Source: Synergistales bacterium
Lineage (GTDB): Bacteria; Synergistota; Synergistia; Synergistales; Aminobacteriaceae
Direction of reading: 5' to 3'
DNA length: 51,035 nt
NCBI GenBank assembly: GCA_025997955.1
Contig: BNVH01000012.1
Coordinates: 1-51,035 of the forward strand
Shown here: piece after piece, positions 14,290-23,470 of the stretch
Position numbering within the stretch: position 1 is the first letter of the stretch
Layout of the letters: each line of letters starts with the position of its first letter
Program-made: the position numbers and the translations under genes
Notes under the pieces: model-generated
Database searches by the model: none
Told to the model about the DNA's origin: nothing
What the model saw: the letters and a program-made list of their open reading frames with translations, nothing else

Positions 14290-16506
14290 TTAAGCCCCTA
14301 TAGTCTTGGTCAGGTTATCGTTGCGACGCACAAGGAGGCGCATCAAGCCAAAGACGCCGAAAACTATGATAATCAAAACCGTCGATAGCACACTCGCAAG
14401 CCCAAAACGCAGGTTTTCGGAGAAATTGTATATCAGTATCGTGAGGTGATACCACCGAGCCGATATAAGGAATATGACAGCGCTGACCGCCGTCATAGAG
14501 CGCACGAACGTGTAGGACAGACCCGATAAAAAGGCCGGACGCACGAGCGGCAAAACAATTGTTCGGAACACGACAGCCGAGTCGGCGCCGAGGTCCGTGG
14601 CCGCTTCCTCTATGGACGGGTCTATCTGCCGTAAGGCCGCCATACCCCCTTCGATGCCGACCGGAAGCTCTCTTATAGTGTAGTTTACGACGATTATAGC
14701 CGCTGTCCCCACCAAAATCAGAGGCGCCTTGCTGAACGCCAAAACATAGCTTATGCCCACCAACGTTCCCGGCAGGGCGAACGGCGTCATCATAAGGATC
14801 TCCAGCAGTCTTTTTCCGTAGAATGTCTTGCGGACGAACAGGAGCGCCGACACCATAGCAAGCACGCCCGCTATCGGCGTAGCCGCCAAGGATAGAGCCA
14901 ACGTGTCGAAGAGCGCGTCCTTGCCTCTCGTGACGGCCTCAAAGATATTGTCAAGGCTGAAAGTATAGTCTATTCCCCAGTTCTTGACGAAACATCCGGC
15001 GATAATCGTGCCGTAGAGCGAAATCAAAAATATAATGGTAAGCGCTATGACCCCTACCAACACTATTTTCACTGGACGCGTCGTCAAATCCGTTATACGC
15101 CCCGACGGCTTGCCAGTGACTGTCACGTAGGATTTGCGCGCTATCCAAAACCGCTGCACCAAGAACGCCGTGAGCGTGGGGACAAGCAGAACCATAGATA
15201 AAGCCGCGCCGTGCCCAAGGCGGTTCATACCCGTAACCTCCATGTAAGACTCAAGCGAGAGTACCCGGAAATTTCCGGCGAGAATGAGCGGATTGGCGAA
15301 GTCGGCCAAGGATATAGTGAACACAAGAAGCCAGGCGCTCAAGAAACCTGGGAGAGCCAAGGGGAGCGTGATGGACGAAAAGACCTTCATGCGCGTGGCC
15401 GAGAGGTTTAGCGCGGCGTCCTCGAAAGTCGAGTCTATGGCCGCCAAGACGCCCGAAAGCGTGAGAAACGCCACGGGAAACATGCCTATCGTCTGAGCCA
15501 ATACGAGCCCGGGGAGGCCGTAAATAGAGAACGGCATAAGCCCCATGCGTGTAAAAAGCCCATTGTTACCGAAAAGGAGAATTATTGAAAGGGTCAGCGA
15601 AAACGGAGGCGATATGACGGGCAGAGTCCCCATAGCGGTTATGAATCCCTTGCAAGGGATGTTTGTGCGCGAGCATACAAAAGCGAATACGAAACCCAGA
15701 ATGGTCGAGCATGTGGCAGTCCAGACACCGAGCTCAATACTGCCGCTTAGAGCGGAACGGTATCCGCGGGATGTCAGGATTGTTTTCCAGATATCAAGCG
15801 TCCAAACCCCATCTTGATAGAAAGACAGCCTGAGCGACTCCAACAAAGGATACGCCACGAAGACAGCGGCTATGATAAAAAGCGTCAAAACGGCAAAGCC
15901 CGTTATGACGTCACGGCTGAAAGAGACCTGCCAGGTGACGAGCGCCAAAATCGCGAAAGCCAAGCAGAACATCAAAATGAGAAGATTGATAAAGGAGTTT
16001 TCTTCCGATATGTCGAGAGCCGCTACAAGGGCGCCTATGACTTCGCCGTTTTGCGCGACGGGCGCGAAAAACAGCGCGTAATATGTGTTGCCGAGCTTCA
16101 AGTCTTTTGCGCTGCGGTATGTCTCATCGTAGGCGACGTTGTCAAAGCCCTTTATGGATTCACTTGAGAATGGCGACTGCGGCGCGAAAATCTCTATGAG
16201 AGAACCATCGCCTATCGCCTCAAAACTTTCCCCAGGCATCGGAACGCCGAGTACAAACGCGGCCTTGCCTCCGCCGTTTTTGACGGACTTTTCCAGCCAT
16301 TCTAAAATATCCGTTCGCGCTTTTGGCCCCCGCGCGTCTTGCTCAGTCAGCGCGTCGGGGAAAGCGTCCACGATAGCCGACACGAGGCGTAGCTGCTGTG
16401 TTTTAGCCAAAGATAAAAATTCGTTTTGGATATTTGAAAATATCCAAAAGCCAAGAACCGCTACAAGCCCAAGAATTAATACGAAATTTAAAACGCGTTT
16501 TTTCAT
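14290..16506 (-). CDS. FbpB-like ABC permease with N-terminal sensor-like domain
   Basis: A 738-residue membrane protein. After a first membrane helix (about 5-25) comes an extracytoplasmic segment of some 140 residues ending YALFFAPVAQNGEVIGALVAALDIS, which resembles the end of Cache sensor domains. A cluster of helices follows, then two fused binding-protein-dependent permease units. Each unit has an EAA-type loop: FEDAALNLSATRMKVFSSITLPLALPG and IEEAATDLGADSAVVFRTIVLPLV (first residues only quoted as motif landmarks). Two-unit permeases pair with one type of ATPase, here the downstream gene. The N-terminal domain is unusual for a permease and may sense the ligand or replace a binding protein (inference). 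ATG at 16506. Confidence 0.88.
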   Translation of the reverse strand: MKKRVLNFVLILGLVAVLGFWIFSNIQNEFLSLAKTQQLRLVSAIVDAFPDALTEQDARGPKARTDILEWLEKSVKNGGGKAAFVLGVPMPGESFEAIGDGSLIEIFAPQSPFSSESIKGFDNVAYDETYRSAKDLKLGNTYYALFFAPVAQNGEVIGALVAALDISEENSFINLLILMFCLAFAILALVTWQVSFSRDVITGFAVLTLFIIAAVFVAYPLLESLRLSFYQDGVWTLDIWKTILTSRGYRSALSGSIELGVWTATCSTILGFVFAFVCSRTNIPCKGFITAMGTLPVISPPFSLTLSIILLFGNNGLFTRMGLMPFSIYGLPGLVLAQTIGMFPVAFLTLSGVLAAIDSTFEDAALNLSATRMKVFSSITLPLALPGFLSAWLLVFTISLADFANPLILAGNFRVLSLESYMEVTGMNRLGHGAALSMVLLVPTLTAFLVQRFWIARKSYVTVTGKPSGRITDLTTRPVKIVLVGVIALTIIFLISLYGTIIAGCFVKNWGIDYTFSLDNIFEAVTRGKDALFDTLALSLAATPIAGVLAMVSALLFVRKTFYGKRLLEILMMTPFALPGTLVGISYVLAFSKAPLILVGTAAIIVVNYTIRELPVGIEGGMAALRQIDPSIEEAATDLGADSAVVFRTIVLPLVRPAFLSGLSYTFVRSMTAVSAVIFLISARWYHLTILIYNFSENLRFGLASVLSTVLIIIVFGVFGLMRLLVRRNDNLTKTIGA

Positions 16507-16533
16507 TGCATTCGCCTTCCTCCTTACATTAAC

Positions 16534-17631
16534 TTACAAATGCAAATCCAAGTCGCCCTCCTTGATCCAACCGACTTTCCGCATAGGGGCGGCAAAGAGC
16601 GGAGTTAAAACCGCGGGCAATATAAAACATATTAGAATAACACCCCAATAGTCAAGCGATGTTATATCGCCCCTCAAACCAAGGTCTATATCATTGATCC
16701 AACCGGAGTATACGCCGATTTGACCGACAAGGCCGCAAGTACCCATGCCGGCCGCTATGGAAGGGCCGTTCATCTTCATCGCGAAGACGCATGTAGCGAT
16801 GGGACCCGTAATTATTGACGTCAGAATGGGGGGTATCCATATGCGCGGGTTTTTCGAGACATTGCCCATCTGAAGCATGGACGTTCCGAGCCCCTGAGCG
16901 AAAAATCCACCCCATCCGTTCTCTCTCATGCTCATAGCGCCAAAACCTATCATCTGGGCGCAACATCCGGCCAAGGCGGCTCCTCCGGCCAAACCCGACA
17001 GCCCAAGCGCCGCGCAGAGCGCCGCGCCGCTTACGGGTAGCGTCATCGTCAAGCCAATCGCGGCCGATAAGATTATCCCCATCAAAAACGGCTGAAGGTC
17101 GGTGGCCCACATTATCATGTTGCCGATAAAGCTAGCCAAGTTGCCCACCGGCTGGGCAAAGGCCATTGATAAGAGTATGCCTACTGAGATAGTCACGCAA
17201 GGCGTCATGATTATGTCTATTTTTGTCTCTTTTGATATGGCCTTTCCGCATTCCGAGGCGGCCACGGTCATACAGGACACAGCAAGGGCTCCGCCTGTGC
17301 CGCTCAATATGTTGGCGGCCTCGCCGACGGCCACAAGAGAAAACAGCACAAGGGGAGGACACTTTAAGGCGTATCCTATAGCTACGGCCATAGTCGGCCC
17401 TGATGCGGCCTTAGCGCAGGCTCCCATATCCAAAAGCACTTGCAGACCCAACTGTTCTCCTATGGTATCAAGAATAGTCCCTATCAACAAAGAAGCAAAG
17501 AGTCCCTGAGCCATTGCGCCAAAGGCATCTACGCCATAGAGCCGGGCCGAAAAGCTTATATCCTTTTTTTTCAGGAAAGCCGATACTTTTTCCTTAGAGT
17601 AGCGTATGCGATAACGCATGATTTTAGTCAC
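16534..17631 (-). CDS. PTS EIIC-like membrane permease
   Basis: A 365-residue polytopic membrane protein with the pattern of the PTS_EIIC_2 family (putative sugar-specific IIC components without IIA/IIB domains). It has a short basic N-terminus, then about ten hydrophobic helices rich in Gly, Ala and Met with motifs such as GVDAFGAMAQGLFASLLIGT, MAVAIGYAL and GAALCAALGLSGLAGGA. No HPr, EI, IIA or IIB gene is nearby, so PTS function is doubtful and substrate unknown. It follows the slipin gene by 17 nt on the same strand. GTG at 17631 is the upstream start; an ATG at 17619 is an alternative. Confidence 0.8.
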   Translation of the reverse strand: MTKIMRYRIRYSKEKVSAFLKKKDISFSARLYGVDAFGAMAQGLFASLLIGTILDTIGEQLGLQVLLDMGACAKAASGPTMAVAIGYALKCPPLVLFSLVAVGEAANILSGTGGALAVSCMTVAASECGKAISKETKIDIIMTPCVTISVGILLSMAFAQPVGNLASFIGNMIMWATDLQPFLMGIILSAAIGLTMTLPVSGAALCAALGLSGLAGGAALAGCCAQMIGFGAMSMRENGWGGFFAQGLGTSMLQMGNVSKNPRIWIPPILTSIITGPIATCVFAMKMNGPSIAAGMGTCGLVGQIGVYSGWINDIDLGLRGDITSLDYWGVILICFILPAVLTPLFAAPMRKVGWIKEGDLDLHL

Positions 17632-17648
17632 TCTCTCGCTTTACATAA

Positions 17649-18458
17649 TTATTGCTGTTTGCCTGTTTCGTTAGATGGCGCGCGAAAATGATCCACGAAT
17701 GGTTTTAAAAGATCAATAGGTACGGGAAAGAACGTCGTGGAGTTTCGTTCTCCCGCTATTTCGCGTATAGTCTGGAGGTAGCGCAACTGTAAAGTCACAG
17801 GAGAAACCTCCATTTGGAGAGCTGCTTCTGAGAGTTTGGTGGCGGCCTGAAGTTCCCCCTCCGCCGCTATTACTTTGGCGCGACGTTCGCGCTCGGCTTC
17901 CGCCTGGCGCGCCATGGCGCGTTTCATACCCTCCGGCAGCTCGAGTTCTTTGACCTCTACGGCGCTGACCTTGATGCCCCAAGGGTCTGTGCGCTCATCT
18001 ATGATTTTCTGTAATTCCTGGTTGATTTTTTCGCGCGATGAAAGCACTTCGTCAAGCTCCACGGAACCCACGACGGAGCGCAACGTAGTCTGCGCAAGCT
18101 GGCTGGTGGCCTGAACGTAGTTTTCGACTTCGACTACGGAGTGCGACGGGTCGAGTACGCGAAAGTACACGACGGCGTTGACTTTGATGGGTACATTGTC
18201 CTTTGTTATGACTTCCTGCACGGGAACGTCCATTGTGAGTATGCGCAAGTCAACCACGACCGTGCGGTCAACTATTGGGATAACGAAAACCATGCCCGGC
18301 CCCCTGCTCCCGGCCAAGCGTCCGAGTCGAAAGATGACCAACCTGCGATACTCCGGCACAATCTTGACGGCGGAAGAAAACACCAACATAAAAATAACGA
18401 TAATCCCAAGCCAGCTGCCGATATTCGAGAAGAACACAAACGCCATATCAAGAACCAC
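17649..18458 (-). CDS. Slipin (SPFH/band 7 membrane protein)
   Basis: A 269-residue stomatin-like protein: one N-terminal membrane anchor (WLGIIVIFMLVFSSAV), then the SPFH domain beginning IVPEYRRLVIFRLGRL, with the slipin landmark GPGMVFVIPIVD, and a coiled coil with the ARQAEAERERRAKVIAAEGE signature. Slipins oligomerise on the inner membrane and organise microdomains; bacterial ones are often paired with a NfeD protease gene, which is absent here. The start is set at GTG 18458, eight bases after a GGGGGG stretch, or ATG 18446. A longer reading back to 18560 adds a cysteine-containing, non-conserved leader and is unlikely. Confidence 0.9.
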   Translation of the reverse strand: MVLDMAFVFFSNIGSWLGIIVIFMLVFSSAVKIVPEYRRLVIFRLGRLAGSRGPGMVFVIPIVDRTVVVDLRILTMDVPVQEVITKDNVPIKVNAVVYFRVLDPSHSVVEVENYVQATSQLAQTTLRSVVGSVELDEVLSSREKINQELQKIIDERTDPWGIKVSAVEVKELELPEGMKRAMARQAEAERERRAKVIAAEGELQAATKLSEAALQMEVSPVTLQLRYLQTIREIAGERNSTTFFPVPIDLLKPFVDHFRAPSNETGKQQ

Positions 18459-18584
18459 TAAAGATTCCCCCCCGGTTTCTCTGTCTTTAACCCCGCAATA
18501 GGCGCATTTGAAATTTGTGAGATTATTTTTTTGAATTTTCTTACGGCTATAGTTTAGCACGTTATTTCAAATTTTTTTAAAAAA

Positions 18585-18626
18585 CGGCGGGGGTTTTTCT
18601 TAAATAATTAAGAAAAACCCCCGCCG
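18585..18626 (-). terminator. Rho-independent terminator after secF
   Basis: A perfect 19-bp stem (CGGCGGGGG-TTTTT-CTTAA paired with its complement) closes a four-base loop. On the minus strand it is followed by TTTTTT. It lies 35 nt past the secF stop and ends the yajC-secD-secF transcript. The palindrome is symmetric but the U-tract favours the minus strand. Confidence 0.9.
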
Positions 18627-18660
18627 AAGAATATCTAGTTTATTTTTTTGTTTCTTAATT

Positions 18661-19539
18661 TTATTTCTTATTATCGTCTGGGCTGCGGAGATACCATTCG
18701 ACTATAAGCCCGGTGGACACGAAAATAGAGCTGTACGTGCCGACCACAACACCGACCAACATGGCGTAGCTGAAGGCCGCCAACACTGGGCCGCCCCATA
18801 CGCAAAGCGCTATTACCGGTAAAATCGTGGTCAAGGTCGTGTTTATCGTTCTGGATATAGTCTGATTGACGGATTTGTTCACAAGCTCCGTTATGCCGAC
18901 CTTGTTCAAGTCGCCCCAGTTTTCGCGAACTCGGTCTAAAATGATTATCGTGTTGTTTATTGAGTAGCCGACTATGGTCAATATGGCCGCTATGAACGAC
19001 GACGATATTTCCATCTGTGTAATACTGAAGAACCCGAGGGCCAACACGGCGTCGTGAAGTAGCGGAACGACGCTGACCACCGCGAAGCGGAACTGAAAGC
19101 GCACCGTTATATAGACGAGCATGGCGGCCAAAGCGGCCAACAGACCTATGACGGCCTGATTGCGAAGCTCCTGTCCTACGACGGGGCCCACTTTCTCAAA
19201 TCCCATAACTTTCATATCCTTGAAGCGGTCCGTAAGGGATTTGACGACTTGTATGCGGCTGGCTTCCGTGTCCTCGTTTGTGCGAATAATGATTCCTTTG
19301 TCTCCAAAATCCTGAATCATGGCGCCGTTCGCCACTACCGATGATATAACTTCGCGCACCTCGGCCACGTCGGGGCGGGCTTCAAACTCGACTTGCACGA
19401 CGTTGCCGCCCGTGAAGTCTATACCGAGGTTGAGTCCCCTGAAAACGACAAGTCCGAGACTGGTTACAAAAAGTATAAGGCTCAGAAGCATGGCGGGGTT
19501 ACGCCATTTCATAAATTGCAGGTTAAAACGCATTTTCAT
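18661..19539 (-). CDS. secF: Protein translocase subunit SecF
   Basis: A 292-residue inner-membrane protein with the SecF layout: first membrane helix followed by GLNLGIDFTGG, a small periplasmic domain (about 35-115) with IIRTNEDTE, then five helices including VGYSINNTIIILDRVREN, the family's conserved fourth-helix motif. SecF works with SecD to pull secreted proteins out of SecYEG using the proton gradient. It follows secD by 11 nt, so the two are co-translated, and a strong terminator lies beyond its stop. Length is normal for the family. Confidence 0.97.
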   Translation of the reverse strand: MKMRFNLQFMKWRNPAMLLSLILFVTSLGLVVFRGLNLGIDFTGGNVVQVEFEARPDVAEVREVISSVVANGAMIQDFGDKGIIIRTNEDTEASRIQVVKSLTDRFKDMKVMGFEKVGPVVGQELRNQAVIGLLAALAAMLVYITVRFQFRFAVVSVVPLLHDAVLALGFFSITQMEISSSFIAAILTIVGYSINNTIIILDRVRENWGDLNKVGITELVNKSVNQTISRTINTTLTTILPVIALCVWGGPVLAAFSYAMLVGVVVGTYSSIFVSTGLIVEWYLRSPDDNKK

Positions 19540-19550
19540 AATATTACCCC

Positions 19551-20954
19551 CTAACCACGCTTGAGAGCGGGCTTTTGGCGCCTGATAAAGAGCTGTAAAA
19601 CCGCGCGCGTCACCACTACGTTAGAGAAAACGCTCGCCACGAGGCCTATAGAAAGCGTAACGCCAAACCCGCGCACTGGGCCAGTCCCAAAGAAAAATAG
19701 AACGACAGCCGCTATCAGCGTGGTGATGTTGGAGTCGAGAATAGTGACTAAGGCCTTACGAAAACCGGCGTCAAGCGCGGCCATGTTTGTTTTGCCAGCT
19801 CGCTGTTCTTCTTTTACGCGCTCATAGATAAGTACGTTGCCGTCGACCGCCATGCCGAGCGTCAGAATGATTCCGGCGATACCGGGCATGGTTAGCGTGG
19901 CGTTGAACGCTATGAGTCCGGCGAAGATGAGCAGTATCGTTACGCCCAAGGCCAAATCGGCGGCAAAACCGCGCAGTTGATAGTAAATTATCATGAACAC
20001 GAAAACCATGACGGCGCCGAAGAGCCCGGCTTCCATGCCCTGACGGATGGAGTCAGCCCCAAGACTTGGGCCGACCGAGCGGTTTTCGGCGACCTCCACC
20101 TCAAGCGGCAAAGAGCCCGCCCTGAGCATAATAGATAGACGCGTAGCCTCATCTAACGTGAAACGGCCTGAAATATGCGCGTTGCCGCCCGCTATTCTGT
20201 CCTGCACGACGGGAGCCGATATAGTTACGCCGTCAAGGACTATGGCAAGCTGTCTTCCGACCAAGCGTCCCGTCGCGTTTTCAAACGCGCTCGCGCCGTC
20301 GCTGTTGAATGATATGGATACCCCAACGCGATTCAGGTTGTCATAGTCAACCACGGCGTTTTTAAGGTCGCGGCCCACTATTTCAGCCTTACCGAGAAGG
20401 TAGTAACGCGTCTCGCCCCCTCTGCCCTCGTCGCCGCGTGAGGCTATGGCGCCCTCTATGCCCGCCGCGCGCTCCGCGAATACTTTTTCGGCGCTCCCGG
20501 CAAGTTCGGCCGCCGCTTTCCATCTTCCTTGCGCGGCCGCGAACTGTTCGTCGCTATCGTAGTTGCTCCGTATGGGCGACGGTGGCGCGGGCTGACTCGT
20601 TTCGAGCACCTCACGAAACTCCAAAAGCGCGGTTTTGCCTATAAGTTCCAAGGCCGCGTCAGGATCCTGCACGCCTGGCAAGTCTATAATGACGCGGTCT
20701 TTGCCGCTGGTCTGGATTATCGGCTCCGTAACGCCGTACTGGTCTACGCGATTACGAAGAACCGCCACAAGACTCTCTATCCCGGCGTTATCAATAGGAT
20801 TCTCGGACGTATCTTTTACCTGAAGAACTATGTGAACGCCGCCTTCGAGGTCAAGACCGAGATTGACCCGTCCGCGAATTGGCCAAATAAAAACCAGCGC
20901 AACGACTGTGACCACTAAGACGAGCCACAGCCGAGCTTTATCTCTGCGAACCAT
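19551..20954 (-). CDS. secD: Protein translocase subunit SecD
   Basis: A 467-residue inner-membrane protein. Helix 1 is followed by GLDLEGGVHIVLQV, then the P1 periplasmic domain with AVLRNRVDQYGVTEP and VIIDLPGVQD, a P1 head (about 150-240), then LPLEVEVAENRSVGPSLGADS leading into the transmembrane bundle with TLGMAVDGNVLIYERVKEE. These are all SecD landmarks. It forms the SecDF-YajC complex and uses the membrane proton gradient to complete export. The gene lies 9 nt after yajC and 11 nt before secF. Confidence 0.97.
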   Translation of the reverse strand: MVRRDKARLWLVLVVTVVALVFIWPIRGRVNLGLDLEGGVHIVLQVKDTSENPIDNAGIESLVAVLRNRVDQYGVTEPIIQTSGKDRVIIDLPGVQDPDAALELIGKTALLEFREVLETSQPAPPSPIRSNYDSDEQFAAAQGRWKAAAELAGSAEKVFAERAAGIEGAIASRGDEGRGGETRYYLLGKAEIVGRDLKNAVVDYDNLNRVGVSISFNSDGASAFENATGRLVGRQLAIVLDGVTISAPVVQDRIAGGNAHISGRFTLDEATRLSIMLRAGSLPLEVEVAENRSVGPSLGADSIRQGMEAGLFGAVMVFVFMIIYYQLRGFAADLALGVTILLIFAGLIAFNATLTMPGIAGIILTLGMAVDGNVLIYERVKEEQRAGKTNMAALDAGFRKALVTILDSNITTLIAAVVLFFFGTGPVRGFGVTLSIGLVASVFSNVVVTRAVLQLFIRRQKPALKRG

Positions 20955-20963
20955 TCTCTCCTC

Positions 20964-21386
20964 CTACTCGGCTTTCTTTTCCAAGTCCAACGCCGGCGCG
21001 GGATTGTTCACTCGCTTGGTCTGAACCGCCGACTTGAGAATCCTGACTTTTACCCCCTCGGCCAATTCAATCATAAACGTGTCGTCGCGAACCTCGCGCA
21101 CCGTCCCGAAAAAGCCGCCTATAGTTACTATCTGATCTCCGCGCGAAATGCCGCCTATCAGGGTGTCATGCTGTTTTTGCCTCTTGCGCTGGGGGCGGAT
21201 AATAAAGAAGTAAAAAATAAGAACGAATATAGCGAGCGGAAAGAGCATACCCGCTATCCCCTGCGCTCCGCCCGCGCCCTCTGTTCCCGTCCCAGCTCCA
21301 GTAGCGTCTCCGCCGCTACCTCCTCCTCCGAAAAAACCACAAGGAAAACCTGTAACTGCTGTTGTAGTCTGCGCCCCATCCGCCAT
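20964..21386 (-). CDS. yajC: Preprotein translocase subunit YajC
   Basis: A 140-residue YajC with a glycine-rich N-terminal leader (GFFGGGGSGGDATGAGTG), one membrane helix (MLFPLAIFVLIFYFFII) followed at once by RPQRKRQKQHDTL, and the small cytoplasmic domain with GDQIVTIGGFFGTVREV. It is the accessory subunit of SecDF. The Gly-rich leader is longer than in most YajC proteins. ATG at 21386 has GAGGAGGAG upstream. It is the first gene of the yajC-secD-secF operon; a promoter-like pair lies at 21415-21443. Confidence 0.95.
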   Translation of the reverse strand: MADGAQTTTAVTGFPCGFFGGGGSGGDATGAGTGTEGAGGAQGIAGMLFPLAIFVLIFYFFIIRPQRKRQKQHDTLIGGISRGDQIVTIGGFFGTVREVRDDTFMIELAEGVKVRILKSAVQTKRVNNPAPALDLEKKAE

Positions 21387-21414
21387 AAATCATTCTCCTC
21401 CTCAAATCATGGTC

Positions 21415-21443
21415 ACAATATAATCATTGAAGCTAAAACACAA
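21415..21443 (-). promoter_or_regulatory. Candidate promoter for yajC-secD-secF
   Basis: On the minus strand TTGTGT and TATTGT are separated by 17 nt, upstream of the GAGGAGGAG ribosome-binding site of yajC. Both hexamers match the vegetative consensus only partly. Position and spacing are the main support. Confidence 0.35.
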
Positions 21444-21460
21444 GTGGTTATTATATCACC

Positions 21461-21841
21461 TCAACCCTTCCAAGCCACGACTTCTATTTCAACAAGCGCG
21501 CCCTTAGGCAGGGCCTTTACGGCCACAAAGGAGCGAGCCGGAGGATTCTCACCGAAATACTCCGCGTATATGCCGTTTACAACCGCAAAATCATCCATAG
21601 ACGCGGCAAAAACGGTGGTCTTTACGACCTGTTGCATCGTGAATCCAGCCCCGTCAAGAAGGTTCTTGACGTTTTCGAGCGCGCGCCGCGCCTCCGCCTC
21701 AATTCCACCCGGAACGACCTGTCCGGTCGCCGGGTCGATGGGTATCTGTCCTGACGCGAAAAGGAAATCCCCAGCCTGTATAGCTTGGCTATAAGGACCG
21801 ATAGCGCTTGGAGCTTTGTCTGTTACGATAATCTTCTTCAT
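21461..21841 (-). CDS. ridA: RidA family enamine/imine deaminase
   Basis: A 126-residue RidA (YjgF/YER057c/UK114) protein. Landmarks are APSAIGPYSQAIQ, LFASGQIPIDPATGQV, the AENVKNLL-type helix (here RRALENVKNLLDGAG), a variant of the FxxMDDFxxVN stretch (FAASMDDFAVVN) and the end ARSFVAVKALPKGALVEIEVVA with the substrate-binding arginine. RidA hydrolyses reactive 2-aminoacrylate and related imines released by PLP enzymes to 2-keto acids and ammonia, sensible in an amino-acid-fermenting cell. It is cytosolic and acts as a trimer. It has a good AGGAGGG ribosome-binding site and follows enolase by 30 nt. Confidence 0.95.
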   Translation of the reverse strand: MKKIIVTDKAPSAIGPYSQAIQAGDFLFASGQIPIDPATGQVVPGGIEAEARRALENVKNLLDGAGFTMQQVVKTTVFAASMDDFAVVNGIYAEYFGENPPARSFVAVKALPKGALVEIEVVAWKG

Positions 21842-21871
21842 AATATGAAACCCTCCTACAGTATGATATGT

Positions 21872-23176
21872 TTATAATATAAACGACCTGTCAGCTCTGG
21901 CCAATTTTTTTAGGCCGGAGTAGTGGGCCGAGTCCCCCATTTCTTCCTCTATGCGTATCAATTGGTTATATTTTGCCAATCGCTCCGATCTCGCCACGGA
22001 GCCGGCCTTGATTTGGCCTGAACGCACGGCGACGGCCAATTCGCTTATGAACGAGTCGTCAGTTTCGCCCGAGCGCTGCGATATGACAACGGAATAACCC
22101 GCCAAGCCAGCCATCTGTATTATGTCAAAAACCTCCGAAAGGGTGCCTATTTGATTGGGTTTCACCAAGATAGCGTTTGCTATGCCCTCTTGAATGCCGC
22201 GGGAGAACATTTCGGTGTTGGTGACGAAAACATCGTCTCCCACGATTTGCAGCTTTTCCCCCATTCGTCTTGTCATTTCAATCCAACCCAACCTATCGTT
22301 TTCTCCCATACCGTCTTCTATCGAAAGTATGGGATAGTCTCTGTAGAGTGTTTCGTACCACGATATGAGGTCCCCTGAGGTAAAAGATTTCCCTTCCCCC
22401 TCAAAAACATAAAGTCCGTCTTTAACGAGGTCGGAAGCTGAGACATCAAGCGCGAAAGCCACGTCCGCGCCCGGTTCGTAGCCAGCTTTCCGTACGGCCT
22501 CCATGAGTATGTCCAAAATGTCGCGCGTACTTTTGATGTTAGGCTCAAAGCCGCCCTCGTCGCTTGCGCTTGTGGCGAAGCCGCGTAATTTCAAGCAATT
22601 TTTGAGCGCTTCTCTGACTTCGGACGCGACCCGTATAGCCTCCGAAAAATTTGGAGTGCTGTGTGGGATAATCATTATCCCATGCATATCTAAGCCGCTT
22701 AGCGTGTTGCTGTACGGACCTCCGTTTATCAGCGTAATCATTGGCGTCGGGACAATATAGTGTCCTATGCCGCCCAAGTATGCCCAAAGAGGAAGTTCGT
22801 GAGCGTCGGCCGCCGTGCGGGCTACGGCCAAGGAAACGCTCAGCGTCGCGTTTGCTCCCAATGACGATTTATTTGGGGTCCCGTCCAACTCTATCATGCT
22901 TTTGTCTATTTCGGCCTGAGCCTCGACTTCCATACCTATGATCTCGGCCGCTATACGCTCGTTTACATTCTGAACGGCTTTTAGAACGCCTTTGCCGCCA
23001 TATCTATTTTTATCCCCGTCGCGAAGCTCAAGCGCTTCGTGAGAGCCGGCGGAAGCGCCGCTCGGCACGGAAGCCCTCCCAAAAGATCCGTCGGACAAAA
23101 AAACCTCAGTCTCGACAGTAGGATTACCGCGGGAGTCGAGGATTTCCCGGGCGCGAATACCCACTATAGTACCCAT
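21872..23176 (-). CDS. eno: Enolase
   Basis: A 434-residue phosphopyruvate hydratase: 2-phosphoglycerate to phosphoenolpyruvate in glycolysis. Landmarks are AREILDSRGNPTVETEV at the N-terminus, SGASAGSHEA, the acid/base region DEGGFEPN, the metal ligand in YPILSIEDGM, the conserved ILVKPNQIGTLSE with the catalytic lysine, and VISQRSGETDD. ATG at 23176 is preferred because GGAGTGA lies upstream and the family N-terminus fits; GTG at 23185 adds three residues. It follows the S4-domain gene by 18 nt on the same strand. Confidence 0.98.
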   Translation of the reverse strand: MGTIVGIRAREILDSRGNPTVETEVFLSDGSFGRASVPSGASAGSHEALELRDGDKNRYGGKGVLKAVQNVNERIAAEIIGMEVEAQAEIDKSMIELDGTPNKSSLGANATLSVSLAVARTAADAHELPLWAYLGGIGHYIVPTPMITLINGGPYSNTLSGLDMHGIMIIPHSTPNFSEAIRVASEVREALKNCLKLRGFATSASDEGGFEPNIKSTRDILDILMEAVRKAGYEPGADVAFALDVSASDLVKDGLYVFEGEGKSFTSGDLISWYETLYRDYPILSIEDGMGENDRLGWIEMTRRMGEKLQIVGDDVFVTNTEMFSRGIQEGIANAILVKPNQIGTLSEVFDIIQMAGLAGYSVVISQRSGETDDSFISELAVAVRSGQIKAGSVARSERLAKYNQLIRIEEEMGDSAHYSGLKKLARADRSFIL

Positions 23177-23194
23177 CGCAATCACTCCAAACTA

Positions 23195-23470
23195 TTACCA
23201 GGGTTTTTCGTTGCTGTTCACTGCCCGCTCTTCGAGAATCTCGTAAGCTACGGTTTGAGTACGTTTCAAAAGAGCTTCGTCGGCGCACAGAACTTTGACC
23301 TTCAAAGTTCGGGCGGTGTAGGCTATGTCGATGACGCTTCCGTCCGCAACCTCGCCCGATGGCTTGCAAGTCCTCCCGCCGATACGAACGGCCCCTATCT
23401 CCACCATTTCCTGAGCCACGGTTCTGCGCTTCACAAGCCGCGACATCTTTAAAAATTTATCTATTCTCAA
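23195..23470 (-). CDS. S4-domain RNA-binding protein (RqcP/Hsp15-like)
   Basis: A 91-residue protein that is almost entirely an S4 RNA-binding fold: MRIDKFLKMSRLVKRRTVAQEMVEIGAVRIGG is replaced here by its short landmarks RIDKFLKMSRLVKRRT and GAVRIGGRTCKPSGEV. Its size and sequence resemble Bacillus RqcP (YabO), which stabilises peptidyl-tRNA on obstructed 50S subunits during Ala tailing, and E. coli Hsp15. The RqcP role is inferred from family likeness. It starts with TTG at 23470 after a clear GGAGG. Upstream lies an AT-rich intergenic region shared with the divergent PH-domain gene. Confidence 0.88.
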   Translation of the reverse strand: MRIDKFLKMSRLVKRRTVAQEMVEIGAVRIGGRTCKPSGEVADGSVIDIAYTARTLKVKVLCADEALLKRTQTVAYEILEERAVNSNEKPW

